DNA of 64,000 nt from CBDDHT01 sp965227905 (GCA_965227905.1 OZ245780.1:3224001-3288000); one strand, 5' to 3'. Positions 44,099 through 53,771 are shown, counted from the stretch's first letter. The notes: generated by a model from the sequence alone, not told the origin. A program made the numbers and translations.

Positions 44099-45919
44099 CT
44101 ACTCGACTGTCACCGATTTCGCCAGATTTCGCGGCTGATCGACGTCCGTCCCCATAAACACGGCCGTATGATAAGCGATCAGCTGAACCGGAACAGCATA
44201 GATTAGCGGGTTCGTAAAGTCGTGCGCCTTGGGTATTCGAATCGCCACGCCGATGTCGCAGCCCACTTCATCTTCACGTGCATCCGTCAGAAGCACAATT
44301 CGTCCACCGCGGGCAGCGACTTCCGCCATGTTGGATACGGTCTTATCGAACAAGCGATCTTTCGGAGCGACAACGATGACGGGAACGGCTTCGTCGATGA
44401 GCGCGATCGGTCCGTGCTTGAGTTCGCCGGCCGCGTAACCTTCCGCGTGAATATAGGAAATCTCTTTGAGTTTTAGAGCCCCTTCCAGGGCAATGGCATA
44501 GTTGGCTCCGCGACCGAGATAGAGGACGTCCCGGGCCTTGGCCAGGAATTGGGCCAGGGCCGCATAGATCGATTCATCGCGCAGGATTGCCGAAATATGC
44601 CGCGGCACCTCCGTCATGGCGGCGACCAATTCGGCTTCCTTCTTGGCGTCGACATGGCCGCGTGCCCGTCCTGCCGCGATCGCCATACACGCCAGCACCG
44701 TGAGTTGGCAGGTGAATGCCTTGGTCGATGCGACGCCGATTTCAGGGCCGGCCAGGGTTGGCAGGATCGCATTGGACTCGCGAGCGATGGATGACTCGCG
44801 AACATTCACGATCGAGACGATATGCTGGTTCTGACTCTTGCAATATTTCAGTGTCGCCAGCGTATCGGCCGTCTCGCCCGATTGAGAAATGAATAGCGAC
44901 AAGCCCCCCTTCTCGAGCGGCGGTTCGCGGTAGCGGAATTCCGATGCCACATCGATATCGACCGGCAAACGCGCGATATCCTCGAACCAATATTTGGCGA
45001 TGAGCCCGGCATAGTAGGCCGTCCCGCAGGCGGAAATCGAAAGTCGCGGTAGCGTTGCGAAATCGAACGGCATATCCGGCAACTGCACGCGGCCATTCAC
45101 GAAATCGACCAGGTTCGCCAAGGTGTGACTGATCACCTCCGGCTGCTCGTAGATTTCCTTGGCCATGAAATGTCGATGATTGCCTTTGTCGACCATCAGG
45201 GCCGAGGCAACGGATTTCTGGACCTGTCGCTCTACGGCAGCCCCCTTACGGTCGCGAATCGCGAGCCCGTCCCGCGTCATGACGGCCCAATCGCCATCCT
45301 CCAGGTAGGTAATGGTGTCGGTGAACGGGGCCAGCGCTATGGCATCGGATCCGAGATACATCTCGCCTTTGCCAAAGCCAATTGCCAGAGGGCTGCCTTG
45401 CCGGGCGGCAATCATGAGGTTGTCGTGGCCTTTGAAGATGATGGCGAGAGCGAAAGCGCCTTCAAGCCGTTTCAGAACATGGAAGACGGACAATGCCGGA
45501 TCATGTCCCTTGGCAAGTTCAGCCGTAAAGAGTTGGGCGACGATCTCGGTGTCGGTATCGGTTTCGAATTCGACGCCTTCAGCCGCCAATTCGTCGCGCA
45601 GCGCTCTGAAATTCTCGATAATGCCATTGTGTACGACCGAAACCAGTTCGGTCATATGCGGGTGGGCATTGCGTTCCGTCGGCGCGCCGTGGGTCGCCCA
45701 GCGCGTGTGGCCGATACCGGTATGGCCGCCAAGCGGTTCGTTCGTCACCCTGTTTTCAAGGTTTGTCAGTTTGCCTTCGGCACGGCGCCGTTCCAGAAAA
45801 CCGGACTCAAGTGTTGCGACGCCAGCCGAATCATAGCCGCGATACTCGAGGCGCCTGAGGGCCTCGATCATCCGCTCCGCAACAGGAGCCTTACCAACGA
45901 TACCGACAATTCCACACAT
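44099..45919 (-). CDS. glmS: Glutamine-fructose-6-phosphate aminotransferase (isomerizing)
   Basis: A 606-residue enzyme making glucosamine-6-phosphate from fructose-6-phosphate and glutamine. Residue 2 is the catalytic Cys (MCGIVGIVGK) of the Ntn glutaminase, with RRLEYRGYDSAGVA and TGIGHTRWATHGAPTERNAHPH. The isomerase half carries two SIS domains: LSISACGTAYYAGLIAKYWFE, SQSGETADTLATLKYC, STKAFTCQLTVLACMA, YLGRGANYAIALEGALKLKEISYIHAEGYAAGELKHGPIALID, and ends KSVTVE. It follows glmU on the same strand, a common arrangement for UDP-GlcNAc synthesis. Confidence 0.97.
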   Translation of the reverse strand: MCGIVGIVGKAPVAERMIEALRRLEYRGYDSAGVATLESGFLERRRAEGKLTNLENRVTNEPLGGHTGIGHTRWATHGAPTERNAHPHMTELVSVVHNGIIENFRALRDELAAEGVEFETDTDTEIVAQLFTAELAKGHDPALSVFHVLKRLEGAFALAIIFKGHDNLMIAARQGSPLAIGFGKGEMYLGSDAIALAPFTDTITYLEDGDWAVMTRDGLAIRDRKGAAVERQVQKSVASALMVDKGNHRHFMAKEIYEQPEVISHTLANLVDFVNGRVQLPDMPFDFATLPRLSISACGTAYYAGLIAKYWFEDIARLPVDIDVASEFRYREPPLEKGGLSLFISQSGETADTLATLKYCKSQNQHIVSIVNVRESSIARESNAILPTLAGPEIGVASTKAFTCQLTVLACMAIAAGRARGHVDAKKEAELVAAMTEVPRHISAILRDESIYAALAQFLAKARDVLYLGRGANYAIALEGALKLKEISYIHAEGYAAGELKHGPIALIDEAVPVIVVAPKDRLFDKTVSNMAEVAARGGRIVLLTDAREDEVGCDIGVAIRIPKAHDFTNPLIYAVPVQLIAYHTAVFMGTDVDQPRNLAKSVTVE

Positions 45920-45993
45920 TCGCCGCCCAGCCTCATGTGCTTGATTTCAGATACAAATAACTTCTAGCGCGATCACGACCAAATCAACACTGC

Positions 45994-47352
45994 TTAACGT
46001 TTCTTTCCATCGCTTCGCTGACGTCGCTTACGCACGATCGCTGCCCATCCGGCACGCTCTTTGAGCGGGCCCCGGGTCAGCGCCAACGCATCGGTCTCGA
46101 CGTCCTTGGTGATCACACTGCCCGATCCGATATAGGCACCATCACCAATCTTGACCGGTGCTACCAATGCACTGTTCGAACCAATAAAGGCCCCGGCACC
46201 GATATCCGTATGGTGCTTTTCGAACCCATCGTAATTGCAGGTGATCGTTCCGGCACCGACATTAGCGCTTTTGCCGACGCGTGCATCTCCAATATACGTC
46301 AAATGGTTCACCTTTGCCCCATCCTCGAGTGTGGCATTCTTAATCTCTACGAAGTTTCCGACGCGTGCAGATGCGCCGACCTGTGCGCCAGGCCGCAGGC
46401 GGGCAAATGGTCCAACCGTCGCGCCTTCGCCGACCTGTGTTCGCTCCAGATGTGAATAGGCTTTGACCGTCGCGTTGTCACCGATCGTGACGCCTTCGCC
46501 AATAAACACATGGGGTTCGAGCAGAATATCGCGGCCAAAACGCGTGTCGGTCGATAAGAAAACGGTTTCGGGCGCCGTCATCGTCACGCCTCCGTCCATC
46601 GCTGCCAGCCGAAGACGGTTCTGTAGAATGGATTCGGCGCGCGCGAGTTCTGCTCGTGTATTCACGCCAAGGACTTCCTCTTCGGCGCAGGCTACAGCTT
46701 CGACACGCAGACCGTCACGACCGGCAATCTCAACCGCATCCGTCAGATAATATTCGCCATTGGCATTGTCACAGCCGATACGGGTCAGCAGCCCTAGAAA
46801 TGTCTCGCTGCGGAACCCCATGACTCCGGAGTTGCAAAGTGTGACCGCACGTTCCTCTTCACTTGCATCCTTGTGTTCGCGAATTGCGAGTAGCGCGCCG
46901 CCATCATCCGTCAAAAGGCGGCCATAGCCTGTTGGGTCGGCGGCATCGAATCCGAGAACCACAAGGTCCACCCCCTGGCTCAACCTGTGGAGTACCGCTT
47001 TGATCGTTTCGCGGGTCAGCAAAGGTGTATCACCATAAAGGACCAGACCCGGGCCCGCGGCATTTTCCAGCGCGCCGCGCGCAGCCAATACAGCGTCGGC
47101 TGTGCCTAGTTGTTCGTCCTGGACGAAGACCTGGGCAGGCTCCTCCGCATCGGCAATACGGTCTGCGAGCGCGTCCATGCCCGGGGCAAGAACAACAGCC
47201 GTATTGGCAATCTCCGCCGCCTTGGCCGTTTCCATGACATGATCCAGCATCGGCCGTCCCGCGAGCGGGTGCATTACTTTAGGATGCGCAGATTTCATGC
47301 GCGTTCCTTTGCCGGCGGCAAGAATAATTGCCAGGCTTCCAGACTCCGTCAT
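45994..47352 (-). CDS. glmU: GlcNAc-1-phosphate uridyltransferase / GlcN-1-P acetyltransferase
   Basis: A 452-residue bifunctional enzyme. The pyrophosphorylase domain opens with LAIILAAGKGTRMKSAHPKVMHPLAGRPM and has VLYGDTPLLTRETI and TLCNSGVMGFR. The acetyltransferase is a left-handed beta helix (GVTIGDNATVKAYSHLERTQVGEG, GNFVEIKNATLEDGAKVNHLTYIGDARVG, NVGAGTITCNYDGFEKHHTDIGAGAFIGSNSALVAPV). Together with GlmS it supplies UDP-GlcNAc for peptidoglycan and lipid A. It lies 74 bp upstream of glmS and is probably in the same operon. Confidence 0.97.
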   Translation of the reverse strand: MTESGSLAIILAAGKGTRMKSAHPKVMHPLAGRPMLDHVMETAKAAEIANTAVVLAPGMDALADRIADAEEPAQVFVQDEQLGTADAVLAARGALENAAGPGLVLYGDTPLLTRETIKAVLHRLSQGVDLVVLGFDAADPTGYGRLLTDDGGALLAIREHKDASEEERAVTLCNSGVMGFRSETFLGLLTRIGCDNANGEYYLTDAVEIAGRDGLRVEAVACAEEEVLGVNTRAELARAESILQNRLRLAAMDGGVTMTAPETVFLSTDTRFGRDILLEPHVFIGEGVTIGDNATVKAYSHLERTQVGEGATVGPFARLRPGAQVGASARVGNFVEIKNATLEDGAKVNHLTYIGDARVGKSANVGAGTITCNYDGFEKHHTDIGAGAFIGSNSALVAPVKIGDGAYIGSGSVITKDVETDALALTRGPLKERAGWAAIVRKRRQRSDGKKR

Positions 47353-47604
47353 CGACCCGTGTTCCCGTTCATCTCCCAGACTGCACGCACCGACATCCGT
47401 TGCAGAAAATGCGCGCGGGCATGGCTTAGCCTAATGCGACACGCATTCATAGTGATCGCGATACCGGGCATCATCCTCCGCTTCCAATCAATAGATGCAG
47501 ATTGAACGCCAAGGTTGTATTTGAGAAGAGACTCAGACAGTTTGCTCGTTTAACTGGTGTCACGCGTTGATCGAAACACGACTTGAATTGCGCGGCAGAA
47601 TACG

Positions 47605-48426
47605 ATGAACAGCGACGCCCAGTCTCGGACGGCCACCCGAGATGCGGTAAAGCCACCGGCAGACGCCAGCAATGGTGCGCCTAATGATGCCCGATTGCGG
47701 TTGCTTGCGATCGGGTGGTTTACGCTTGCCTCGGTGGCAGGACTCTATCTCACGACAATCTGGATGTTTGGGCCGATCGAATTTCAAACGGTCCCCAACA
47801 AGGCAACGGAACGAATCGCGTCGGCCGATACGGCTTCGTTGGATATGCCATTGCGGCAAATCCAGCAGCCTGACGATGCGCTACAATCCCGAATAGTGAC
47901 TCTCGGCGATCTGACCAAGGAAATGAAGGTTCTTCAGGGCAAAGTCGCACAATTGAGAAATCGAAATGCTGCTCTGACCAAAGAGGTCGATGCCCTTAAC
48001 GAAGCCCTGATGAGTGCAACGGGCGCCCTCCCCGACCAGGAGCCTTTGACTCCGCGTCCAGTCCTGAACGGAGTGACAACCAGCAAGTTCCCGATGCCAA
48101 GCGACGGCTTCGGCGATCTGGCATTCATTTCACGTTCACCGATCCCCATTGCAGAGGCCGAAGTCCCATCGCGCACCCTTTTCGGCGTTGAGCTTTCCAA
48201 GGCCAAAAATGTCATGACATTGAAGGCCGCATGGAAAAAACTCGGTGAACGCCACGCGAAACTCTTGAATGGGTTGAAACCGCGACGGGTCGGTCACGGG
48301 ACCGACCAATGGCGGCTGGTTGCCGGTCCTTTTGCCAATGCGGCCGATGCGGCACGCTTGTGCGCCAGGTTGCGTGCCGCACAGACGAAATGCGCTCAGA
48401 CCGTCTTCCTCGGCGAGGCGCTTTGA
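47605..48426 (+). CDS. Membrane-anchored SPOR-like protein
   Basis: A 273-residue protein: a polar 30-residue cytoplasmic N-terminus, one membrane helix (LLAIGWFTLASVAGLYLTTIWMFG), a coiled-coil stretch (RIVTLGDLTKEMKVLQGKVAQLRNRNAALTKEVDALNEAL), a Pro-rich linker, and a C-terminal 80 residues like a SPOR domain (WRLVAGPFANAADAARLCARLRAAQTKCAQTVF). This layout suits a cell-wall-associated division or growth protein. It is divergent from glmU, across 252 bp. The SPOR assignment is by pattern; exact residues vary. Confidence 0.75.
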   Translation: MNSDAQSRTATRDAVKPPADASNGAPNDARLRLLAIGWFTLASVAGLYLTTIWMFGPIEFQTVPNKATERIASADTASLDMPLRQIQQPDDALQSRIVTLGDLTKEMKVLQGKVAQLRNRNAALTKEVDALNEALMSATGALPDQEPLTPRPVLNGVTTSKFPMPSDGFGDLAFISRSPIPIAEAEVPSRTLFGVELSKAKNVMTLKAAWKKLGERHAKLLNGLKPRRVGHGTDQWRLVAGPFANAADAARLCARLRAAQTKCAQTVFLGEAL

Positions 48427-48437
48427 GGGCGCTCGCG

Positions 48438-48992
48438 CTACTGTGCTTCAATCAGGAAGAGCTGATAGACCCACTGGCCTGTTGCATCGGCGCTGACCTT
48501 TTTGCCATCCGTCTCGTAGAGCAGCCAAGTCGGCCCGCGCCCGCCGATCCCCAAAGGTCGGCCGTTCGCTGTAATGGCAAGAACCCATTCTTTCGCTTCG
48601 ATCTTTTTGGGTGGTAACTCCAGCGCATATCCGTCGAGTGAGAGAAACGCCAAAGTGGCATCCGACGCAACGCCAGCGGCATTGAGAACATCCTTGAGCT
48701 TTGGACCGCTTGCCTTGACCGTCGATGGCCATCCTTCCGCCTGAGCGGTGATCGCGACCTGTGGCAGAGCGGCCAGATCCGAATAGCTTAATCCGTACGC
48801 AGTCTTGAATTCCTTCTCATGAAACTTGAATAGAGAATCGAAGAAGGGGTCGAAGGCTCCCCTGTTCGCATTTGAGATTTTGCCGATCACGGTGACGATA
48901 TCGGGACCGCGCGCTTTGTCTTCAGCCAATGTGGGTGAAGACGCGGCCAAGAGCACTGCCAATGCCGCAATCACTGCTGCGCGAAATCTCAT
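48438..48992 (-). CDS. Stand-alone molybdopterin-domain-like periplasmic protein
   Basis: A 184-residue exported protein: signal peptide FRAAVIAALAVLLAASSPTLA, then LSYSDLAALPQVAITAQAEGWP and ASGPKLKDVLNAAGV, DGYALELPPKKIEAKEWVLAITANG and GRGPTWLLYE, which resembles the oxidoreductase-molybdopterin-binding fold of sulfite-oxidase relatives. The Cys that binds molybdenum in that family is not visible; there is no Cys in the mature chain. So it probably does not bind a metal cofactor in the usual way. Convergent with the SPOR-like gene. Function unknown. Confidence 0.65.
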   Translation of the reverse strand: MRFRAAVIAALAVLLAASSPTLAEDKARGPDIVTVIGKISNANRGAFDPFFDSLFKFHEKEFKTAYGLSYSDLAALPQVAITAQAEGWPSTVKASGPKLKDVLNAAGVASDATLAFLSLDGYALELPPKKIEAKEWVLAITANGRPLGIGGRGPTWLLYETDGKKVSADATGQWVYQLFLIEAQ

Positions 48993-49147
48993 TCCGAACC
49001 TCCTCTTCCGAATACTGGATACCCAACGCCGCCAAGCTATTGGTGTGATACCCCAATCGCTATAATGCAGGCGCGCACTTGGGAAAAGACTTGGTCATGC
49101 GGTTGGACCTGGCCGCAGGATGACCCTTGGATCTATGGAGTGCTGAA

Positions 49148-49555
49148 ATGTCCGATCAGCGGACCTGGGAAAAGCGGTTCGTCAATGCGTTCGTCCGAAA
49201 CATCAGGCGGCCGCGATACAAGACCTGCCTGCCCGACGAGACCATGCGAAGCGGTGTGCTTGAAAGGCTGAACCATAGCAATGACTTCGATCCTGATCAT
49301 ATGACGCGCCTTGAGGGTCAATCCGCGTCCGTGGATGGCCTCCAGGCGTTACTGGCCGCTGAAGGCGTCGCGGAACTGTGCTGGCTTATGTCTGACGACG
49401 ATGCGTTGGATGGCCAAAATTGTTCGGTCACCGAAGGCACACAACTGGTTGCAAGTGCAAATTGGGGGACTGTGATGATCTGCCCGCCACGGCCAATTGC
49501 TATCTACAGGCCCGAAGCTTCAGAAATGGCTCTCTACCTTTTGAAGTCGAACTGA
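49148..49555 (+). CDS. Hypothetical protein
   Basis: A 135-residue protein with no signal peptide or membrane segment. Two Cys lie far apart in the chain (LPDET preceded by KTC, and AELCW). I do not recognise a family; the mixed charged/hydrophobic pattern suggests a small alpha/beta domain. The ATG at 49148 has GGAGTG at the right distance and is preferred over 49127. It is convergent with the small membrane protein and lies alone between two minus-strand genes. Confidence 0.5.
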   Translation: MSDQRTWEKRFVNAFVRNIRRPRYKTCLPDETMRSGVLERLNHSNDFDPDHMTRLEGQSASVDGLQALLAAEGVAELCWLMSDDDALDGQNCSVTEGTQLVASANWGTVMICPPRPIAIYRPEASEMALYLLKSN

Positions 49556-49569
49556 TCTGCGTATCCGTT

Positions 49570-49767
49570 CTAGCGATCGCGCAGATGCTTGCAGGTCGTA
49601 AAATAGAAACGCTTGTAGATCGGGCAATGGCGCAGGTAGCCACTGGCGAGCGGAAATACGCCGAGCCAGGCCCAGCCATAGCCCGGCTGGCTATACGCAA
49701 GCCAGATCAGCAAGAGACCGACTGTGATCCTGATGATGCGGTCGAGACTTCCGATATTGGCTTCCAT
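49570..49767 (-). CDS. DUF2892-family small membrane protein
   Basis: A 65-residue protein with the DUF2892 pattern: NIGSLDRIIRITVGLLLIWLAY, a second hydrophobic segment (WAWLGVFPLASGYLRHCPIYKRF), and Cys residues in HCPIYKRFYFTTCKH. Members often sit with rhodanese or sulfur-handling proteins (YgaP-like), though none is adjacent here. It is 21 bp downstream of the metallopeptidase gene on the same strand and is probably cotranscribed with it. Confidence 0.8.
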   Translation of the reverse strand: MEANIGSLDRIIRITVGLLLIWLAYSQPGYGWAWLGVFPLASGYLRHCPIYKRFYFTTCKHLRDR

Positions 49768-49788
49768 CGCGTCAAACGTCCTGTCGTT

Positions 49789-50772
49789 CTAGAGCGTCCG
49801 CGCGTTGAACGTGTCGCAATCGCGAAGATTTCCGGACTCGAGGCCGCGCCGGAACCAACGCACGCGCTGCGCAGATGAGCCATGCGTAAAGGCATCGGGC
49901 ACGACAATCCCCCGTGACCGCTTTTGGATCGTATCATCACCAATTGCCGTTGCGGCACCCAATGCTTCTTCGACATCGCCGGCTTCCAGGATATTCTTCG
50001 TTTTGTGGGCCCGGTTTGCCCAAACACCGGCAAGACAGTCGGCTTGAAGTTCCATGCGCACCTGGATTGCGTTGGCTTGTTTCTGGCTGGCGCGCGCTTT
50101 TGCCTGCGTCACCTGGTCGGCAATACCGAGCAGGGTTTGGACATGATGGCCCACCTCATGCGCGATGACATAGGCTTGTGCGAAGTCGCCGGGCGCTTTG
50201 AAGCGCGTCTTCATTTCCTCGAAGAATGAGAGGTCGATATAGACCTTCTTGTCGAGCGGACAATAAAACGGTCCCATGGCCGACTGGCCCTGTCCACAGC
50301 CGGAGCGCACCGTACCTCTGAAGAGAACAAGCTTTGGCTCCACATATTGCTTGTTGTGGCTGCGGAAAATCTCGTTCCAAACATCTTCGGTATCTGCCAG
50401 CACAACGGCCACGAAGCTCTTCAGCTGATCGCCGCCGGTTGTTGCCGGCGTCTCGTTGCGCGCGGGGCGCTGTGTCGTCTGGCGCGTCTGTCCTGGATTC
50501 CGCATGATATCCGGGACTTGGATGTCCGGTGTTGTCGTCTCCTGCAGATTGCCTCTCTGCAGGATGGATCCGAGATCACCGCCGAAGAACAGCATCAAGC
50601 CGATGATGATGATAATACCGATGCCGCCGATACCGCCACGTTTGGCGCCCTTGCTCTGAGGCATGGGAATACGCATGCGACGACCGCCTGGCATGGGAAA
50701 GCCGAAGCCGCCGCCCGTTGACGCGCGTCTATCCTCAATATTGTCGCTTTGCCTGCGGCCGCGCCAACGCAT
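49789..50772 (-). CDS. Putative neutral zinc metallopeptidase (YpfJ family)
   Basis: A 327-residue protein. The N-terminal region is Gly/Arg-rich with one membrane helix (GIGGIGIIIIIGLMLFFGGDLG). The periplasmic domain has SFVAVVLADTEDVWNEIFRS, the zinc motif VIAHEVGHHVQTLLGI (HExxH) and MELQADCLAGVWANRAH, where E-x-x-A-D supplies the third ligand. Family YpfJ (PF04228-type). It may act in envelope protein turnover. The N-terminus starts MRWRGRRQSDNIEDRR at 50772. Followed by the DUF2892 gene. Confidence 0.9.
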   Translation of the reverse strand: MRWRGRRQSDNIEDRRASTGGGFGFPMPGGRRMRIPMPQSKGAKRGGIGGIGIIIIIGLMLFFGGDLGSILQRGNLQETTTPDIQVPDIMRNPGQTRQTTQRPARNETPATTGGDQLKSFVAVVLADTEDVWNEIFRSHNKQYVEPKLVLFRGTVRSGCGQGQSAMGPFYCPLDKKVYIDLSFFEEMKTRFKAPGDFAQAYVIAHEVGHHVQTLLGIADQVTQAKARASQKQANAIQVRMELQADCLAGVWANRAHKTKNILEAGDVEEALGAATAIGDDTIQKRSRGIVVPDAFTHGSSAQRVRWFRRGLESGNLRDCDTFNARTL

Positions 50773-50895
50773 ATTTTTGCTCCATCAGTTCAACGGTCGT
50801 TCGATTATTATGCCGTACTGCACCAACACGCGTGGCGCAACGCAAGTTCCCCTTCAAATCGGGCAAAACCATGCACTTAGGCAAGACTTTCGCGC

Positions 50896-52419
50896 CTAGG
50901 ATTGCATATAGGCATCGGCATAGGTCTCGCGAAGTTCCTTTTTCTGGATCTTCCCCATTGCATTTCGCGGCAGAGTATCAACGAAAAACACGCGTTTCGG
51001 CTGTTTGAACTTCGCCAATTCACCGTTGAGGGCACCAAGAACATTGGATTCATCCAGTGATGCATTGTTCTTAAGGGCAATCACGGCCGTGACGCCTTCT
51101 CCGAAGTCGCGATGCGGAACACCGATAACGGCCGATTCGGATACGCCAGGAATCGCATCGATCATGGCCTCGACTTCCGCCGGATAGACATTGAAGCCGC
51201 CTGATATGATCAGGTCCTTATCCCGTCCGACAATATGCAGATAGCCGCGCTCGTCGATTCTCCCGAGATCGCCGGTAATGAAGAACTTGTCATCGCGAAA
51301 CTCTTCGCGGGTTTTTTCCGGTTGACGCCAATAGCCCTTGAACACATTCGGACCGCGCACCTCGACAACTCCGACATCGCCCTGTTCGAGTACGCGCCCG
51401 CTTTCCCGCTCGGCAATCCTGATCTCAACACCGGGTAGCGGCATTCCGACGGTCCCGGCCCGCCGTTCGGCATCGTAGGGATTCGAGGTATTCATGCTTG
51501 TCTCGGTCATGCCATAGCGCTCAAGGATGGCGTGGCCGGTCCGTTGCTGGAATTCCGCATGCACTTCGGGGGAAAGCGGCGCGGAGCCTGAAATGAAAAG
51601 CCGGATATGCGATACGAGGTCGGGTTTGAGGGCGTCCGTCGTCAGTAGACGAATATAGAACGTCGGAACGCCCATCATGGTCGTGGCGTCGGGCAGAAGC
51701 GAGATCACCTGTTCGACATCGAATTTCGGCAGATAGATCATGGAGGCCCCTGCCCTCAGGATCGTGTTCGTTGCCGTGAATAGTCCATGCGTGTGGAACA
51801 TGGGCAGCGCGTGGAGTAGCCGGTCTTCACTGGTAAACTGCCATGTCTCGACGAGAGCATCTGCATTCGAGCCAAGACCACGATGGGTCAGCATGGCGCC
51901 TTTGGATCGACCGGTTGTTCCCGATGTGTAGAGTATCGCGGCAAGGTCGTCTTCGGTCCTGGGGACGTCTTCGAACGCGGTCCCGGCTGCATGCACAGTC
52001 TCCAAGAGAGTGCCATCGCCATCGGTTCCAAGGTTGAGCACCTTCGGCACACCGACGTCGGCTGCAATCTGTTCCAGATCGGTCGTTTCCGAAGGACGGC
52101 AGACGGCCAGAGCCGGCTCCGAGTCAGAGAGGAAATATCGGAGTTCCGGAACGGTGTAAGCCGTATTGAGCGGCAAGAACACAGCCCCTGCTCTAACCGT
52201 CCCAAGATACAGCATCAGGGCTTCGACACTCTTGTCGATATGTGCGGCAACACGATCGCCTGTCTGTACGCCGAGGGACCCCAGAGCGTTTGCAAACTGT
52301 GCAGTGCGTTGATCGAGATCGCCGTAAGTCACCACGCTGCCGTCAGCCAAATAGAGAAATGGTGTTGTCGGGTCTTTAGGGAAATGTGCCTTGAGGCGCG
52401 TAAAGAGATTGTCGCTCAT
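50896..52419 (-). CDS. matB: Malonyl-CoA synthetase
   Basis: A 507-residue adenylate-forming ligase. P-loop ILYTSGTTGRSKGAMLTH, YGMTETSMNTSNPYD, FITGDLGRIDERGYL, VGRDKDLIISGGFNVYPAEVE and the catalytic Lys in LPRNAMGKIQKKEL are all intact. The RYGMTETSMNTSNPY segment and close association with malonyl-CoA decarboxylase identify MatB, which makes malonyl-CoA from malonate, ATP and CoA. The stop of matA overlaps its start by 4 bp (ATGA), so the two are translationally coupled. Confidence 0.93.
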   Translation of the reverse strand: MSDNLFTRLKAHFPKDPTTPFLYLADGSVVTYGDLDQRTAQFANALGSLGVQTGDRVAAHIDKSVEALMLYLGTVRAGAVFLPLNTAYTVPELRYFLSDSEPALAVCRPSETTDLEQIAADVGVPKVLNLGTDGDGTLLETVHAAGTAFEDVPRTEDDLAAILYTSGTTGRSKGAMLTHRGLGSNADALVETWQFTSEDRLLHALPMFHTHGLFTATNTILRAGASMIYLPKFDVEQVISLLPDATTMMGVPTFYIRLLTTDALKPDLVSHIRLFISGSAPLSPEVHAEFQQRTGHAILERYGMTETSMNTSNPYDAERRAGTVGMPLPGVEIRIAERESGRVLEQGDVGVVEVRGPNVFKGYWRQPEKTREEFRDDKFFITGDLGRIDERGYLHIVGRDKDLIISGGFNVYPAEVEAMIDAIPGVSESAVIGVPHRDFGEGVTAVIALKNNASLDESNVLGALNGELAKFKQPKRVFFVDTLPRNAMGKIQKKELRETYADAYMQS

Positions 52420-53771
52420 TCAGCTGCTACCGTTACTTTCTGTCGATCGCCAGATTTGAGAAGGGCTTTGACGGACCGGGATGTGATCACGGTGCCTTTG
52501 TTTGCATAGGCTTCGTGGTTCTTTTCGATGTCACCCAGATCGTACAAATAATTGACCATCAGGCCGTGCGCTTGTCGCAAACCCTTGGCGGACTTATCGC
52601 CGAGCCAGTTAATCCGTTCAAGTCTCGCGCCATTGCCAAGATGGAAGCGTGCCACCGGGTCGACGGGGGCCTCCTTTTTCGTCTTGGCTTGAACCAGATA
52701 GCGAGCGGCCAGAGGGAGAAGCACCGCTCGTACGGCTTGCTCTTCACGCGCATGCGCCGCCCAACCCGGATCCTGTAGAGCGCCGAGTGTCTCTTTGTCC
52801 TCGTCGGAGAGACCAAGTCCGTCTTCACTACTCCGCGCCCGCTCGAGCCAGGCGGCAAACCGCGGAACGGGCGACAAGGTCACGAATGTCTTCAGGCTTG
52901 GGATTTCACGTGCCAGATCTTCGGCGACCTGTTTGATCAGAAAGCTGCCAAAGGAAATCCCGCTGAGGCCCGTCTGACAATTGGAGATGGAATAGAAGAC
53001 GGCCGTTGTCGGTGTCTTGACGGCATCCTCGCTTTTCTCGGCGAGCAGCGCCTGAATAGATGACGGGACCTCGCCTGCGAGCGCTACCTGCACGAAGATC
53101 AACGGTTCGTCGACGAGAGAGGGATGGAAGAAGGCGAAGCATCGCCTGTCGCGCGGATCGAGCCGGCGACGCAACTCGTCCCATCCTTTAATCTCGTGCA
53201 CCGCTTCATACTGGATGATCTTTTCCAGGATCAATGCAGGCGTCGACCAGTCGATCCGTTGGGCAACCAGGAAGCCACGATTGAACCAGGATCTCAGAAG
53301 ATGTGAGAGGTCCGCGTTGACCAGCATCAGCGCATCGTCTTTCGACAAGAGTCGAAGGAGATCAGCACGCATAGCAACGATTTCGGCCGTTGCGCCGGGG
53401 GCCAGATTGAGTCGTCTGAAATATTCCTGTCTTGGCGACTCTACCGCCGTCCCAAGGTCCGCAAGCGTTTCCGGGCCGGGATTGTCCAGATAGGCTTGAG
53501 CCGCGCTTTGAATGGCGGGCTGTTCCGGGACAAGCCCTTCGGCCAGAAAATGAAAATAGGCAACCTTTTCGTCATCGGACAGCCCCCGGTAGGTGTCCAG
53601 AATCTTGCGTGCGATCGCGACGCCCGACGACTCGCCGCGCCCCGATAGCAGGGCCATCGACCAATTGCCCATCATCTCGATGGAGCCGTGACTGCGGATC
53701 GAACGATCCAGCAACGCCTGTCCGCGTTCGGAAATGGTCGTCAGCAGTTCCTCAAAGAAGGATACATTCAC
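52416..53771 (-). CDS. matA: Malonyl-CoA decarboxylase
   Basis: A 451-residue enzyme of the MCD family: DLRLLSKDDALMLVNADLSHLL-like helices in the N-terminal domain, RCFAFFHPSLVDEPLIFVQVAL, VFYSISNCQTGLSGISFGSFLIKQV with the catalytic Ser/Gly region, and TLSPVPRFAAWLERA with the conserved His-equivalent region. Malonyl-CoA is decarboxylated to acetyl-CoA. Paired with MatB it gives a malonate catabolic pathway. No MatR regulator or MatC/DctPQM transporter is visible beside it, so malonate uptake and control must be encoded elsewhere. Confidence 0.92.
   Translation of the reverse strand: MNVSFFEELLTTISERGQALLDRSIRSHGSIEMMGNWSMALLSGRGESSGVAIARKILDTYRGLSDDEKVAYFHFLAEGLVPEQPAIQSAAQAYLDNPGPETLADLGTAVESPRQEYFRRLNLAPGATAEIVAMRADLLRLLSKDDALMLVNADLSHLLRSWFNRGFLVAQRIDWSTPALILEKIIQYEAVHEIKGWDELRRRLDPRDRRCFAFFHPSLVDEPLIFVQVALAGEVPSSIQALLAEKSEDAVKTPTTAVFYSISNCQTGLSGISFGSFLIKQVAEDLAREIPSLKTFVTLSPVPRFAAWLERARSSEDGLGLSDEDKETLGALQDPGWAAHAREEQAVRAVLLPLAARYLVQAKTKKEAPVDPVARFHLGNGARLERINWLGDKSAKGLRQAHGLMVNYLYDLGDIEKNHEAYANKGTVITSRSVKALLKSGDRQKVTVAAE

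Noticed and set aside
45125..45967. 280-codon frame opposite glmS
   Set aside because: Lies inside glmS, whose catalytic residues are all present on the other strand.
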